A stretch of DNA of 32,675 nt from an uncultured Oscillospiraceae bacterium (GCA_947631395.1 CANRLF010000023.1:1-32675); one strand, 5' to 3'. Positions 7,106-15,354 are shown, numbered from the stretch's first letter. The notes: generated from the sequence alone by a model not told the origin. Translations and numbers: made by a program.

Positions 7106-7666
7106 TTACTTCAGATCCTCGCGGTTCAGAAGCTTCGCTATGGGCTTTACCTGATATAAGAGTACAAAGACGATGACGGCGAGAACAATGCAGGGGCCAG
7201 CCCAGGTGCCATTGTAGATGAGGGAATATATGTACGGGGAGGTCTGGTGCATACCGAGGAAGGTTTCCGGCATATACTCGCCCCAGACATAGACGCCGAC
7301 GAAATAGTTGGAGGCAAACATGCAAAGTCCGCCCACAACAGAGCCCCAGATGGCGGAAAGCTTCACCTTCTTCATAAGCCCTGCGCCGAAGCCCAGGAGG
7401 GCAAAGGAGATGAAGTAGTCAAAGATGATGCTTGTCCAGTCAATGGCATCGGGGATACCCAGGAAGTAGTCGGCAAGCCCAAACACAAGGCCCACCAGGG
7501 TGCCCCAGCCAACGCCATAGCGCACGGCAAAAAATACGATGGGTACCAGCTTTAAGGAGATGGAGCCGCCGTTGGGCAGGGTGTAGATGATCAGAAGATC
7601 GAGTATGTAGGCCAGCGCCACCGACAGCGCCGCCTCAATCAGCATTTTTACCTTGGGATTTCTCAT
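7106..7666 (-). CDS. thiT: ECF transporter thiamine-binding S component
   Basis: ThiT binds thiamine with very high affinity and works with a shared EcfA-EcfA'-EcfT module encoded elsewhere. The 186-residue protein has six hydrophobic helices and the usual family start (IEAALSVALAYILDLL), then GGSISLKLVPIVFFAVRYG, LVFGLADYFLG and the C-terminal region with WTAG-like YNGTWAGPCIVLAVIVF. ATG at 7666 is preceded by GGAGG on the minus strand at 7 nt. A TPP riboswitch with terminator lies in its leader, which independently supports the thiamine assignment. Confidence 0.95.
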   Translation of the reverse strand: MRNPKVKMLIEAALSVALAYILDLLIIYTLPNGGSISLKLVPIVFFAVRYGVGWGTLVGLVFGLADYFLGIPDAIDWTSIIFDYFISFALLGFGAGLMKKVKLSAIWGSVVGGLCMFASNYFVGVYVWGEYMPETFLGMHQTSPYIYSLIYNGTWAGPCIVLAVIVFVLLYQVKPIAKLLNREDLK

Positions 7667-7678
7667 ATGTATACCTCC

Positions 7679-7710
7679 AAAAAATTATCCGCCCGGACAA
7701 CGCCGGACGG
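7679..7710 (-). terminator. Riboswitch expression platform terminator
   Basis: On the minus strand CCGTCCGG-cgttgt-CCGGGCGG (7710-7689; one U-G pair) is followed by ATAATTTTTT. It sits between the TPP aptamer and the thiT ribosome site, so thiamine pyrophosphate binding would be expected to favour it and stop transcription. Confidence 0.8.
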
Positions 7711-7732
7711 AAGGAAACGGGCACAAAATAAG

Positions 7733-7826
<94 letters not shown>

Positions 7827-7834
7827 GCCATATG

Positions 7835-7862
7835 ATTATACCATGATTTTACCGGTTGTCAA
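7835..7862 (-). promoter_or_regulatory. Sigma-A promoter for thiT
   Basis: TTGACA (7862-7857) and TATAAT (7840-7835) on the minus strand with a 16-nt spacer, directly before the TPP aptamer. Confidence 0.88.
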
Positions 7863-7957
7863 GAGAAAAAAGAGCGGGTTTGCCCAATGTCATTAAGGCA
7901 TTGAGTAGATTTAAGATTTTACGATTATTATTGGATTTCTTCCTAATTATTTCGTAG

Positions 7958-7978
7958 GGGCGGGTTCCAAACCCGCCC
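7958..7978. repeat. GC-rich inverted repeat upstream of glnS
   Basis: Perfect 9-bp arms GGGCGGGTT and AACCCGCCC around a 3-nt loop, in the AT-rich intergenic stretch before the glnS promoter. It resembles short palindromic intergenic repeats; no T run follows, so it is unlikely to be a terminator. Confidence 0.7.
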
Positions 7979-7986
7979 GTGTGCGC

Positions 7987-8014
7987 TTGACTTTCCGGCG
8001 GTCTTTGGTATAAT
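7987..8014 (+). promoter_or_regulatory. Promoter for glnS
   Basis: TTGACT (7987-7992) and TATAAT (8009-8014), 16-nt spacer, about 30 nt before the start codon. The short leader leaves no room for a T-box. Confidence 0.85.
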
Positions 8015-8045
8015 TGTAAGCACTTGTACTGAAAGGACGACAGTT

Positions 8046-9710
8046 ATGGCGGAAACCGAGAGCAGAAATTTTATCGAGGCGTTCGTGGCGGAGGACATCG
8101 GCCCCGGCGGCCGGTTTGAGGGCAAGCAGGTCCACACCCGCTTCCCGCCGGAGCCCAACGGCTACCTGCACATCGGCCACTGCAAGGCCCTGTGCATCGA
8201 CTTCGGCACCGCCGAGAAATTCGGCGGCATATGCAATCTTCGCATGGATGACACCAACCCCGCGAAGGAGGACACGGAGTACGTGGACGCCATCAAGGAG
8301 GACATCCACTGGCTGGGCTTTGACTGGGACGACCGGTTCTTCTACGGCTCTGACTACTTTGAAAAGACATATGAGCTGGCCCTGGGCCTCATCAAAAAGG
8401 GCCTTGCCTACGTCTGCGAGCTCACTCCGGAGCAATTTCGGGAGTACCGTGGCGACGTGAATACCCCCGCCCGCTCCCCCTGGCGTGACAGGCCCGTGGA
8501 GGAAAGCCTCGACCTCTTTGAGCGGATGAAAAACGGCGAGTTCCCCGAGGGGAAGTACACCCTCCGGGCGAAAATAGACCTCGCCTCCGGCAACTTCAAC
8601 ATGCGCGACCCGGTGCTCTACCGCATCCGTTACATCGAGCACCACCGCCAGGGCACCAAGTGGTGCATCTTCCCCATGTACGACTTCGCCCACCCCATCC
8701 AGGACGCCCTTGAGGGCATAACCCACTCCCTGTGCTCCCTGGAATATGAGGACCACCGGCCGCTTTATGACTGGGTCATAAACAACGTGGACGTGCCCTC
8801 CAAGCCCCGGCAGATCGAGTTTGCCCGCCTCGGCATAACGAACACTGTCATGTCAAAGCGCAAGCTCCGCAGGCTCGTGGAGGAGGGCTACGTCTCCGGC
8901 TGGGACGACCCCCGTATGCCCACCCTGTGCGGCCTTCGCCGGCGCGGCTACACGCCCGCCTCCATCCGCGCCTTCACCGACAAGATAGGCGTGGCCAAGG
9001 TGCCCTCCACCGTGGAGTACGCCTTTTTGGAGTCCTGCCTTCGCGAGGACCTGAACGCCCACGCCCCCCGGCGCATGGCTGTCCTGCGCCCCGTGCGCCT
9101 CACCGTCACAAACTACCCCGAGGGCCGGATCGAGGAGGTGGAGGTTGAGAACAACCCCAACGACCCGGATGCCGGCACAAGGAAGGTCAGCTTCTCCCGA
9201 AATCTCTGGGTGGAGCGGGAGGACTTCATGGAGGTGCCGGAGCCCAAATATAAGCGGCTCTACCCCGGCGGCCCCGAGTGCCGCCTGAAGGGCGCGTACC
9301 TCATCACCTGCACCGGCTGTGTGAAGGACGATGAGGGCAACATCACCGAGATACTCTGCACCTACGACCCGGCGTCCCGCGGCGGCGACCCCGCCGACGG
9401 CCGGAAGGTCAAGGGCGCCACCCTCCACTGGGTGGACGCCGACGACTGCGTGGACGCGGAGGCTCGCCTCTACTCAAACCTCTTCTCCGACCCGGAGCCC
9501 GACGCGGCGGAGGACTATATAACCTGCCTGAACCCCGACTCCCTTGAGGTCGTCACCGGCTGTAAGGCGGAGCGATCCCTGGCGGACGCGAAGCCCACGG
9601 AGTCCTTCCAGTTCCTGCGCCTGGGCTATTTCGCCGCGGACAAGGACTCCACCCCCGGACATCCCGTTTTCAACCGGTCCGTCGCCCTAAAGGACAGCTT
9701 CAGGAAATAA
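8046..9710 (+). CDS. glnS: Glutaminyl-tRNA synthetase
   Basis: Charges tRNA-Gln with glutamine in the cytosol. The 554-residue class I synthetase has PPEPNGYLHIGH (34-45, HIGH signature), the DDTNP motif (68-72) that follows it, the substrate-pocket segment FPMYDFAHPIQDALEGITHSLC and the KMSKS equivalent VMSKRK (268-273). The C-terminal half is the beta-barrel anticodon-binding region. DDTNP and the glutamine-type pocket separate it from GluRS. Many Firmicutes lack GlnRS and use GatCAB, but Clostridia with GlnRS are well known. ATG at 8046 has AAAGGACG upstream. Confidence 0.96.
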   Translation: MAETESRNFIEAFVAEDIGPGGRFEGKQVHTRFPPEPNGYLHIGHCKALCIDFGTAEKFGGICNLRMDDTNPAKEDTEYVDAIKEDIHWLGFDWDDRFFYGSDYFEKTYELALGLIKKGLAYVCELTPEQFREYRGDVNTPARSPWRDRPVEESLDLFERMKNGEFPEGKYTLRAKIDLASGNFNMRDPVLYRIRYIEHHRQGTKWCIFPMYDFAHPIQDALEGITHSLCSLEYEDHRPLYDWVINNVDVPSKPRQIEFARLGITNTVMSKRKLRRLVEEGYVSGWDDPRMPTLCGLRRRGYTPASIRAFTDKIGVAKVPSTVEYAFLESCLREDLNAHAPRRMAVLRPVRLTVTNYPEGRIEEVEVENNPNDPDAGTRKVSFSRNLWVEREDFMEVPEPKYKRLYPGGPECRLKGAYLITCTGCVKDDEGNITEILCTYDPASRGGDPADGRKVKGATLHWVDADDCVDAEARLYSNLFSDPEPDAAEDYITCLNPDSLEVVTGCKAERSLADAKPTESFQFLRLGYFAADKDSTPGHPVFNRSVALKDSFRK

Positions 9711-9729
9711 AATAAAAGGAGGAGCCACT

Positions 9730-9918
9730 GTGAAAAAGCTGAAAAAAAGCACCATATACGGGATCCTTACACTTATTTTCGTCCTCCTGACCATCGCCGG
9801 AGCCGTGTATATCTTCACCAGCAAAACTCCGGTGAGCCAGATGTGGGGCTTTGTGCCCTGCGTCATCGCCCTCGTATTCTCCAGCCTCATGGTCAGAGCC
9901 CGCAACGACGGGGAGTAA
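9730..9918 (+). CDS. Small two-helix membrane protein, unknown
   Basis: Not recognised. The 62-residue product has a basic N-terminus (MKKLKKST), a hydrophobic helix (about 9-30), a short loop and a second helix (about 38-54), ending RARNDGE. It starts with GTG at 9730, strongly supported by AAAAGGAGG seven bases before. It begins 19 bases after glnS and probably shares its transcript. Topology would place both ends in the cytoplasm. Confidence 0.8.
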   Translation: MKKLKKSTIYGILTLIFVLLTIAGAVYIFTSKTPVSQMWGFVPCVIALVFSSLMVRARNDGE

Positions 9919-9920
9919 TT

Positions 9921-10085
9921 TAATACTAAAATCCAATTAAAATAAGTCATTCGCGCCGGGCTTTTTCGAGCCATGCTTCGTCAGCCGCCTTGGGAATACA
10001 CAAAGTATTCCCTGCGGCGTCTTTCTTGCCTGACACGAAAAATCCTCGCCGCTCGGTGTCTTATTTCAAATGGATATTAGTATAA
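9921..10085. repeat. 165-bp imperfect palindrome, MITE-like
   Basis: The left arm starts TAATACTAAAATCCAATT and AAATAAGTC; the right arm ends GACTTATTT-like TGTCTTATTTC and ATGGATATTAGTATA. The two arms of about 75-80 nt match each other in inverted orientation with scattered mismatches, meeting at the central palindrome GGGAATACacaaaGTATTCCC (9995-10015 area). The whole unit would fold into one long hairpin. Terminal TAATACTA/TAGTATTA-like ends suggest a miniature mobile element, but no target-site duplication is clear and no coding sequence is present. Confidence 0.8.
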
Positions 10086-10130
10086 ATCGACCGGGGATCG
10101 GCGAGCTTTTCCGACCTCCGGTCGATTTTT
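10085..10130 (+). terminator. Strong intrinsic terminator after glnS operon
   Basis: 17-nt arms AATCGACCGGGGATCGG (10085-10101) and CCGACCTCCGGTCGATT (10111-10127) pair with two imperfect positions and run into TTTTT. It abuts the palindrome at 9921-10085. Confidence 0.85.
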
Positions 10131-10178
10131 ATGGCCCCGCCCCGCTTTCGCCATCCATCGAGTTTATTCGATAAAGCA

Positions 10179-10207
10179 TTGACAAGTGTCCGAAACGGGA
10201 CTATAAT
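10179..10207 (+). promoter_or_regulatory. Sigma-A promoter for the marR-crtO-GT28-PAP2 operon
   Basis: Perfect TTGACA (10179-10184) and perfect TATAAT (10202-10207), 17-nt spacer. Transcription should start near 10214. The sequence AGTGTCCGAAACGGGACTA between and around the boxes contains GTCC...GGAC arms, a possible operator for the adjacent MarR protein. Confidence 0.88.
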
Positions 10208-10250
10208 ACGGGGGACTAATGCGAAAACCGTATGGACCGGGGGCGAGAGA

Positions 10251-10721
10251 GTGAGGAGCGACAGCAAAAAACAGCTGGAGGCCATAAACCAGCAGATAAA
10301 GGACATCGTGGGCCTGTACCGGAACGCCGTGGGGCGGCTTGGCATGTCGGAAAACGAGCTCTGGGTCTGGTATACGCTTATATTCATGGACGGCGGCCAC
10401 TCCCAGCAGGACATATGCGGCATGTGGTCCCTTTCAAAGCAGACGGTGAACACCATAATCTCCAACATGGTGCGAAAGGGCTTCGCCACCTTGGCGATGA
10501 TCCCCGGCACCCGCAACAGGAAGGAGATCGGCCTCACCAAGGCCGGCAGAGACTACGGCGAGAGTATAGTCCGTCCCCTTTTCGAGGTGGAAAAGCGCGC
10601 CATCGAAAAGCTCTCGGCCGAGGAACGCTCGGCCTGCACCGCGGCCTTCGCCAAATACGTGGGCTTTCTCAGAGAGGAGATACGCGTATATGACGGCCTC
10701 GAGAAGGAAGGGGCGGTGTGA
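10251..10721 (+). CDS. MarR family transcriptional regulator
   Basis: A 156-residue winged-helix regulator. The central segment MDGGHSQQDICGMWSLSKQTVNTIISNMVRKGFATL is a helix-turn-helix with the usual MarR spacing, followed by the wing (PGTRNRKEIGLTKAGRDYG) and a long C-terminal dimerisation helix. The frame is open from 10131 but the promoter lies at 10179-10207, so translation must start downstream; GTG at 10251, preceded by a G-rich GGGGGCGAGAG, is the only good choice. Its stop overlaps the next start by one base (TGATG). As first gene of the operon it probably represses it. Confidence 0.9.
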   Translation: MRSDSKKQLEAINQQIKDIVGLYRNAVGRLGMSENELWVWYTLIFMDGGHSQQDICGMWSLSKQTVNTIISNMVRKGFATLAMIPGTRNRKEIGLTKAGRDYGESIVRPLFEVEKRAIEKLSAEERSACTAAFAKYVGFLREEIRVYDGLEKEGAV

Positions 10722-11191
10722 TGGGCCTCGTAAAATGCCTTCTGTACCTGGCGTTTATCGGCGCGTCCTCTTTCATACTCGGAAGGCTCCTCCCCAAAAG
10801 GCTCTTTGACGGCGACCGCTTCCCCTTCAGGCCCTTTCGTTGGGAGCGGGACGGGGCCGTATACAACAAGCTCGGCGTCAGGAAGTGGAAGGACAAGGTC
10901 CCTGACATGAGCGCCATCCTGCCGAAGCTCATGCCCTCAAAGAAACTGCCCGGCGACCTCACCTCCCCGGCGCTGGAGCTTATGATACAGGAGACATGCG
11001 TCGCGGAGTGGATACACGGTCTATTGTGCCTTCTCGGCTTCGGCTGTGTCCTCATCTGGCGCGGTCCCTGGGGCTGGGTGGCCTTCGCGCTTTACGCCCT
11101 GGGCAACCTCCCGGACATAATAATCCAGAGATACAACCGGCCAAAGCTTCGCCGGATCCTTCAAAAAGTGCGAGAGAGAGAAGTTCCATGA
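10721..11191 (+). CDS. CrtO-like glycolipid acyltransferase
   Basis: The 156-residue protein resembles staphylococcal CrtO, glycosyl-4,4'-diaponeurosporenoate acyltransferase, which esterifies a sugar on a membrane glycolipid. Shared landmarks are an N-terminal membrane helix (about 3-21), LPKRLFD, the WERDGAVYNKLGVRKWKDKVPD region (about 42-62), ETCVAEWIHG, a second hydrophobic region and NLPDIIIQRYNRPKL near the C-terminus. No carotenoid genes are in the window, so the acceptor here need not be a carotenoid. It is translationally coupled to marR and overlaps the glycosyltransferase by four bases. CrtO-like family membership is firm; the substrate is inference. Confidence 0.85.
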   Translation: MGLVKCLLYLAFIGASSFILGRLLPKRLFDGDRFPFRPFRWERDGAVYNKLGVRKWKDKVPDMSAILPKLMPSKKLPGDLTSPALELMIQETCVAEWIHGLLCLLGFGCVLIWRGPWGWVAFALYALGNLPDIIIQRYNRPKLRRILQKVREREVP

Positions 11192-12294
11192 AAAATGTGA
11201 TCGTTTTGAGCTGCAATACCGGCCAGGGCCACAACTCCTGCGCCGAGGCCATCAAGGAGTACCTTGAGGGGAAGGGTATCAAATGCGGCATCCGTGACGC
11301 CCTTGATTTTATCTCCACCGGCTTTGACAGGTTCGTGACCTGGGGGCACACCTTCATGTACCTGCACGTCCCCGGCTTTTTCGGATGGGGTTACAGCTTC
11401 AACGAGCGCCACCCCCGGCTGTTGGAGAAGGGCTCCCCCACCTACAAGGTCCTGACCAGCGGCGAGAAGCGCATGTACGATTTCCTGCTGGAGGGCGGCT
11501 ATGACACGGTCATCTGCACCCACGTGTTCCCTGCCATAACCCTGACGGCCCTTATGGAGCGCCACCCCCTGCCCGTGCGCACGGCCCTCGTGGCCACGGA
11601 CTACACCTGCCACCCCGGAACGGAGTCCACGGACCTTGAGAAATACTTCATCCCCTGTGAGCCCCTGGCGGACTCCTTCAGGAGCTGTCTTAAGGCCCCG
11701 GAGCGCGTGGTCCCCTCCGGCATCCCCGTCCGTGAGGAGTTCTGGACCCGGCGTGACAGGGCGGAGGCCAAAAGGTATCTCCACATCGGGGCGGAAAGCC
11801 GCCACCTTCTTATGATGTGCGGCAGTATGGGCTGCGGCCCCATCGTCAGGCTCCTCGGCCGCCTGGCCCGGGAGCTTCCCGACAGCACCGAGGTGACCGT
11901 CATCTGCGGCACCAACCAACGTCTTTACAAAAAGCTGTCCGGGAGGTACAAAAATAACCGCCGCATACACATCGTGGGCTACACCGAGGAGGTGTCCGTC
12001 TATATGGACTCCGCCGACCTCTACCTCACAAAGCCCGGCGGCATAAGCGTCACCGAGGCGGCGGCCAAGGAGCTGCCCATGGTGTTCATAGACGCCGTGT
12101 CCGGCTGTGAGAAATACAACATGGAATTTTTCACGAAAATGGGCGCGGCGGTGACCGACACCTCCGTCCGCCGGCTCGCCGGAAAATGCGTGGCCCTTCT
12201 CGCCTCTGAGGAGGAGCTTTCCCGGATGCGCCTGGCACTGCGGGAGTACGCCCAGCCCAACGGGGCTGAGAGGATATATAACGAGCTCCGGTGA
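11188..12294 (+). CDS. GT28-type diacylglycerol glycosyltransferase (UgtP/MGDG synthase-like)
   Basis: A 368-residue glycosyltransferase of the monogalactosyldiacylglycerol synthase/UgtP family, which transfers hexose from a UDP-sugar to diacylglycerol on the cytosolic membrane face. Visible are the N-terminal VLSCNTGQGHNSCAEAI (acceptor-site glycine/histidine motif, 7-23), the CTHVFPA segment, VATDYTCHPG, the VICGTNQRLYKKL segment and the donor-binding TKPGGISVTEA near residue 275-285. It starts at 11188 inside the stop of the crtO-like gene (ATGA overlap). The frame is open further upstream but that would overlap the previous gene by 190 bases. Confidence 0.92.
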   Translation: MKNVIVLSCNTGQGHNSCAEAIKEYLEGKGIKCGIRDALDFISTGFDRFVTWGHTFMYLHVPGFFGWGYSFNERHPRLLEKGSPTYKVLTSGEKRMYDFLLEGGYDTVICTHVFPAITLTALMERHPLPVRTALVATDYTCHPGTESTDLEKYFIPCEPLADSFRSCLKAPERVVPSGIPVREEFWTRRDRAEAKRYLHIGAESRHLLMMCGSMGCGPIVRLLGRLARELPDSTEVTVICGTNQRLYKKLSGRYKNNRRIHIVGYTEEVSVYMDSADLYLTKPGGISVTEAAAKELPMVFIDAVSGCEKYNMEFFTKMGAAVTDTSVRRLAGKCVALLASEEELSRMRLALREYAQPNGAERIYNELR

Positions 12295-12329
12295 GACGCC
12301 GTCGCGCCCGCCGGTATAGGAGCCTTGCC

Positions 12330-13028
12330 ATGACCATCAAAAAAACAGACCTTATAGATTACCGCAAATTCCGGCTGAGCAAGCTGAGTACCCCGGAATT
12401 TGAGCACGTTAAGCTCCTGGCGTTCTGGCCTGTCTACGGACTCGCCTTTTTGACCGTCGAGAGGCTGTGGATCAGGGACAGCTACACCCCCATAAGCTGT
12501 GCCCTGGACAGCGCCATACCATTTTGCGAGCTGTTCCTCATCCCCTACCTATTCTGGTTCGTGTTCCTCACGGGGACGCTCATCTACACCTTCCTGTGCG
12601 ACGCGGAGAGCTTCACCCGGATGATGAAATTCATCATCATCTCCTACACGGCGGCGATAGCCGTCTACATACTGTTCCCCAACTGTCAGGAGCTCCGTCC
12701 CCCCGAGTTTGCCCGGGACAATATCCTCACCCGGTTCATCGCCCGGTTTTATGAGTTTGACACCAACACCAACGTCTGCCCCTCCATCCACGTCATAGGC
12801 TCCGTGGCGGCGGTCTGCGGCGCCTGGGACAGCAAGCACTTCAGCTCCCCCGGCTGGCGCGCGTCCTTCGCCCTCTCGGCGTTCCTCATCTCCGTTTCCA
12901 CCGTATTCATAAAACAGCACTCCGTCCTGGACCTTCTCGCCGCGGTGCCCCTGTGCCTCATCGCCTGGCCCCTTGCCCGCGCCCGCGGCCGCGCCAATGA
13001 GACAAACCGCCAGCGCGCCGCCTTCTGA
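12330..13028 (+). CDS. PAP2-superfamily lipid phosphatase/phosphotransferase
   Basis: A 232-residue membrane protein with five to six hydrophobic helices. The PAP2 motifs are visible: LFPNCQELRPP (motif 1, arginine-proline), NVCPSIHVIGS (motif 2, PSxH) and STVFIKQHSVLDLLA (motif 3, SxxxxxxHxxxD). The usual lysine of motif 1 is not obvious, as in the PAP2_3/inositol-phosphorylceramide-synthase-like branch. The ATG at 12330 is chosen because AGGAG stands 7 bases before it; a GTG at 12291 overlaps the preceding stop but has no ribosome site. It closes the operon, which ends in a strong terminator. It could recycle phospholipid to diacylglycerol for the glycosyltransferase. Confidence 0.88.
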   Translation: MTIKKTDLIDYRKFRLSKLSTPEFEHVKLLAFWPVYGLAFLTVERLWIRDSYTPISCALDSAIPFCELFLIPYLFWFVFLTGTLIYTFLCDAESFTRMMKFIIISYTAAIAVYILFPNCQELRPPEFARDNILTRFIARFYEFDTNTNVCPSIHVIGSVAAVCGAWDSKHFSSPGWRASFALSAFLISVSTVFIKQHSVLDLLAAVPLCLIAWPLARARGRANETNRQRAAF

Positions 13029-13046
13029 AAAAGCGTAACATGAATG

Positions 13047-13081
13047 ATCCCCTGCCTCCACATCGGAGGCAGGGGATTTTT
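13047..13081 (+). terminator. Intrinsic terminator of the lipid operon
   Basis: Perfect 13-bp arms ATCCCCTGCCTCC and GGAGGCAGGGGAT with a 5-nt loop, followed by TTTTT, 18 nt after the PAP2 stop. Confidence 0.92.
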
Positions 13082-13098
13082 ATATCCACCGGAAATTA

Positions 13099-15354
13099 TC
13101 ACTTTTTCGGTATCTTTATGAGCTCCCGGTTCACCACCTGCAAAAAGCCCTCCGGCAGGCGGCCGCTCAGCTGCTCCGGGGTCATGTCGTGTATCTGCTT
13201 CCAGTTCCCCTCCCCGGGGGTCAGGGAGAAGTTCGTGGCCAGCTTCATGTACTTGTTTATGACGGAAAAGGCGTGTGGGTCGGAGCACAGCGTCTCGTAT
13301 GTGTCCCGGACGGAGTAGCGCCCCTCCGGGAATGTCAGCTCCCGCTTATCCTCATCCAGCTTTTCAAACCAGTTGCCGGTGAATTTCGCCCGCTCATCGG
13401 CGTCGGGGAGCGAGTATATCTCCGGCTCCCGCTCCACCCGCTCGATGGCCGTGGAGTCGGCGGCGCTTGGCGTCCGCAGGACTATCAGGTTTTGTCCCCA
13501 CTCCAGCTCCGCCTCGCGCTCAAATACCCGCCTTCCCTCTTCGGCTATGACGTGCCATATGAGCCGGCCGTTAACATACAGCCACGCCTCGGGCTCGTTT
13601 GTGTAGAATTTGATCGCCGTCGTCTCACCTGCCCGCCGGGCGTAACGCTTGCCGCATATGTGCGCCACGGGCTCCCGGCTCCAGTGGGCCTTATATATGT
13701 AGAAGGCGTCCTTTTTCGTTTTGCGGTCGATGGTCACAAGGCCCTTGTTGTTCCGCCCCCTGACGCCCCCCTCGTCCCGGTTGGCCGCGCCGAAGTCGAA
13801 CATGTTCCACACAAAGGAGCACCACAGCCAGGGCCGGGCGTCGATGACGTCCGCCATGTGCTCGTGGTACAGCGCCTGATACTCCTCGCTGTAATCCTTG
13901 CATTTTGGCTCCGGGCCGTGGTAGCTCACGATCCCCTCGCACCCGTACTCCGAAAGCCCCAGGCACAGGTCCGGCCGGGCCTCGTGGAAAGCGTCCAGCC
14001 AGGGGCCGTTGTCCTCGGTTTTGCCGCCGTACCAGCCCATGTAGTGGTTGTAGCCTATGACGTCCGGTATGCCGTGCAGCTCGCTGTCCCGGGGCACGTT
14101 TGAAAGGTGCGCCACGGTTGTGAGCCTCGTGGGGTCCAGCCTCTTCACCAGAGCGTTCAGCTCCCGCAGGCGCCCGGGTATACCGTCGTTCATGCCCCCG
14201 ATGGTTATCTCGTTCGCCAGCCCCCAGAAGCATACGCAGGGGTGGTTATAGTTCTGTACAATGAGCTCCGTCATCTGCTGAAGGCAGTTTTGGTGGGCCG
14301 CCGGGTCCGGGTCAAAGACGCTTATGAAGGGTATCTCCGCCCACACCACAAGACCGAGCTCGTCACATGCGTCGTAAAAATCCCCGCTGTGCTGATAGTG
14401 TGCCAGCCTCACGGCGTTGGCCCCCAGCTCCTTTATTATCTCCGCGTCCTCCCGGTGGTCCTCCCTCGTCAACGCGTTACCGATATACAACCTATCCTGA
14501 TGTCGGCTCACGCCCCGCAGGGGCGTCTCCGCGCCGTTCAGTATAAATCCCCTTTTGGGGTCGCAGGCGAAGGAGCGGATGCCCGCCCGGACTCTCACCT
14601 CGTCCACCGCCTCGTTCCGGCGCTGGAGCGTTGCCGTCACCGTGTATAGATACGGCTCCTCCGGGCTCCACGGCCGCGCCTCCGGCACGAAAAGCCCTAT
14701 GGCGGCGCTGTCCGCCGGCCGCGCGCCGTAGGCCGCCTCCCGGCCGTCGGCGTCCAGCACGGCGTATAGCACCGTATAATCCGGCCCCGGCTCCCTGACG
14801 AAGCTCTCAAGCTCAAATACAGCTCCGCCCTCCACCGCCCTCGGCGTCACCTTTAGTCCCGGCCCCCCGTAATAGTCAAGGTCGAAGTGCGTGTCCGGCA
14901 CGGAGATGAGCTCCACTCCCCTGTACAGCCCCCCGTAAAAGGTGAAGTCCGCCGTCTGGGGATAGACCCCGTCCTTATACTCGTTGGAGCACCTGACAGC
15001 CAGCAGATTTTCGCCGTCCTGCTCGCACAGGTCCGTTATATCCGCCCGGAAGGCGGAATAGCCGCCCTCGTGGTATACGGCCTTACGGCCGTTCACGTAC
15101 ACCGTAGCCTGCTGTCCCGCGGCCCGGACCTCGATATACACCCGCCCGCCCCCGAGGGGCTGACGGGGCGTCCTGAAGCTCCTTGCGTACCAGCAGCTGC
15201 CGCGGTAATACTCCCCGGCCCCTCCCTGTCCGTCAACGCCGTTCCAGGTGTGGGGAAGGTCCACGTCCTCCCAGTCCTCCGGCAGAGCCCCCGGCAGTCC
15301 CGCGTCGTCCCTTATGAATTTCCAGCCCTTATTCAGGCTTATCACCTTTCGCAT
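13099..15354 (-). CDS. Glycoside hydrolase family 2 beta-galactosidase
   Basis: A 751-residue GH2 enzyme without signal peptide, so cytosolic. Order of domains: sugar-binding jelly roll (about 1-160, with LPHTWNGVDG and YRGSCWYARSF), immunoglobulin-like domain (about 165-265), TIM barrel (about 270-570) with GVSRHQD (282-288), the acid/base pair N381-E382 in GLANEITIGG and the nucleophile E469 in LGLSEYGCEG, then C-terminal beta domains. The pattern fits beta-galactosidases; beta-glucuronidase specificity cannot be excluded from motifs alone. An ATG at 15366 is possible, but GGAGG stands 5 bases before the ATG at 15354, so I start there. It follows lepA by 58 bases on the same strand. Confidence 0.9.
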   Translation of the reverse strand: MRKVISLNKGWKFIRDDAGLPGALPEDWEDVDLPHTWNGVDGQGGAGEYYRGSCWYARSFRTPRQPLGGGRVYIEVRAAGQQATVYVNGRKAVYHEGGYSAFRADITDLCEQDGENLLAVRCSNEYKDGVYPQTADFTFYGGLYRGVELISVPDTHFDLDYYGGPGLKVTPRAVEGGAVFELESFVREPGPDYTVLYAVLDADGREAAYGARPADSAAIGLFVPEARPWSPEEPYLYTVTATLQRRNEAVDEVRVRAGIRSFACDPKRGFILNGAETPLRGVSRHQDRLYIGNALTREDHREDAEIIKELGANAVRLAHYQHSGDFYDACDELGLVVWAEIPFISVFDPDPAAHQNCLQQMTELIVQNYNHPCVCFWGLANEITIGGMNDGIPGRLRELNALVKRLDPTRLTTVAHLSNVPRDSELHGIPDVIGYNHYMGWYGGKTEDNGPWLDAFHEARPDLCLGLSEYGCEGIVSYHGPEPKCKDYSEEYQALYHEHMADVIDARPWLWCSFVWNMFDFGAANRDEGGVRGRNNKGLVTIDRKTKKDAFYIYKAHWSREPVAHICGKRYARRAGETTAIKFYTNEPEAWLYVNGRLIWHVIAEEGRRVFEREAELEWGQNLIVLRTPSAADSTAIERVEREPEIYSLPDADERAKFTGNWFEKLDEDKRELTFPEGRYSVRDTYETLCSDPHAFSVINKYMKLATNFSLTPGEGNWKQIHDMTPEQLSGRLPEGFLQVVNRELIKIPKK

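Noticed and set aside
7863-8045. T-box leader for glnS
   Set aside because: The promoter at 7987-8014 leaves only about 25 nt of leader and no T-box sequence is seen.
10131-10250. Upstream start for the MarR gene at 10131
   Set aside because: The consensus promoter and part of a terminator lie inside this extension, so it cannot be translated from that transcript.
13189-14649. Long plus-strand frames opposite the GH2 gene
   Set aside because: Mirror frames of a high-GC gene; the minus strand encodes the complete GH2 protein with catalytic residues.
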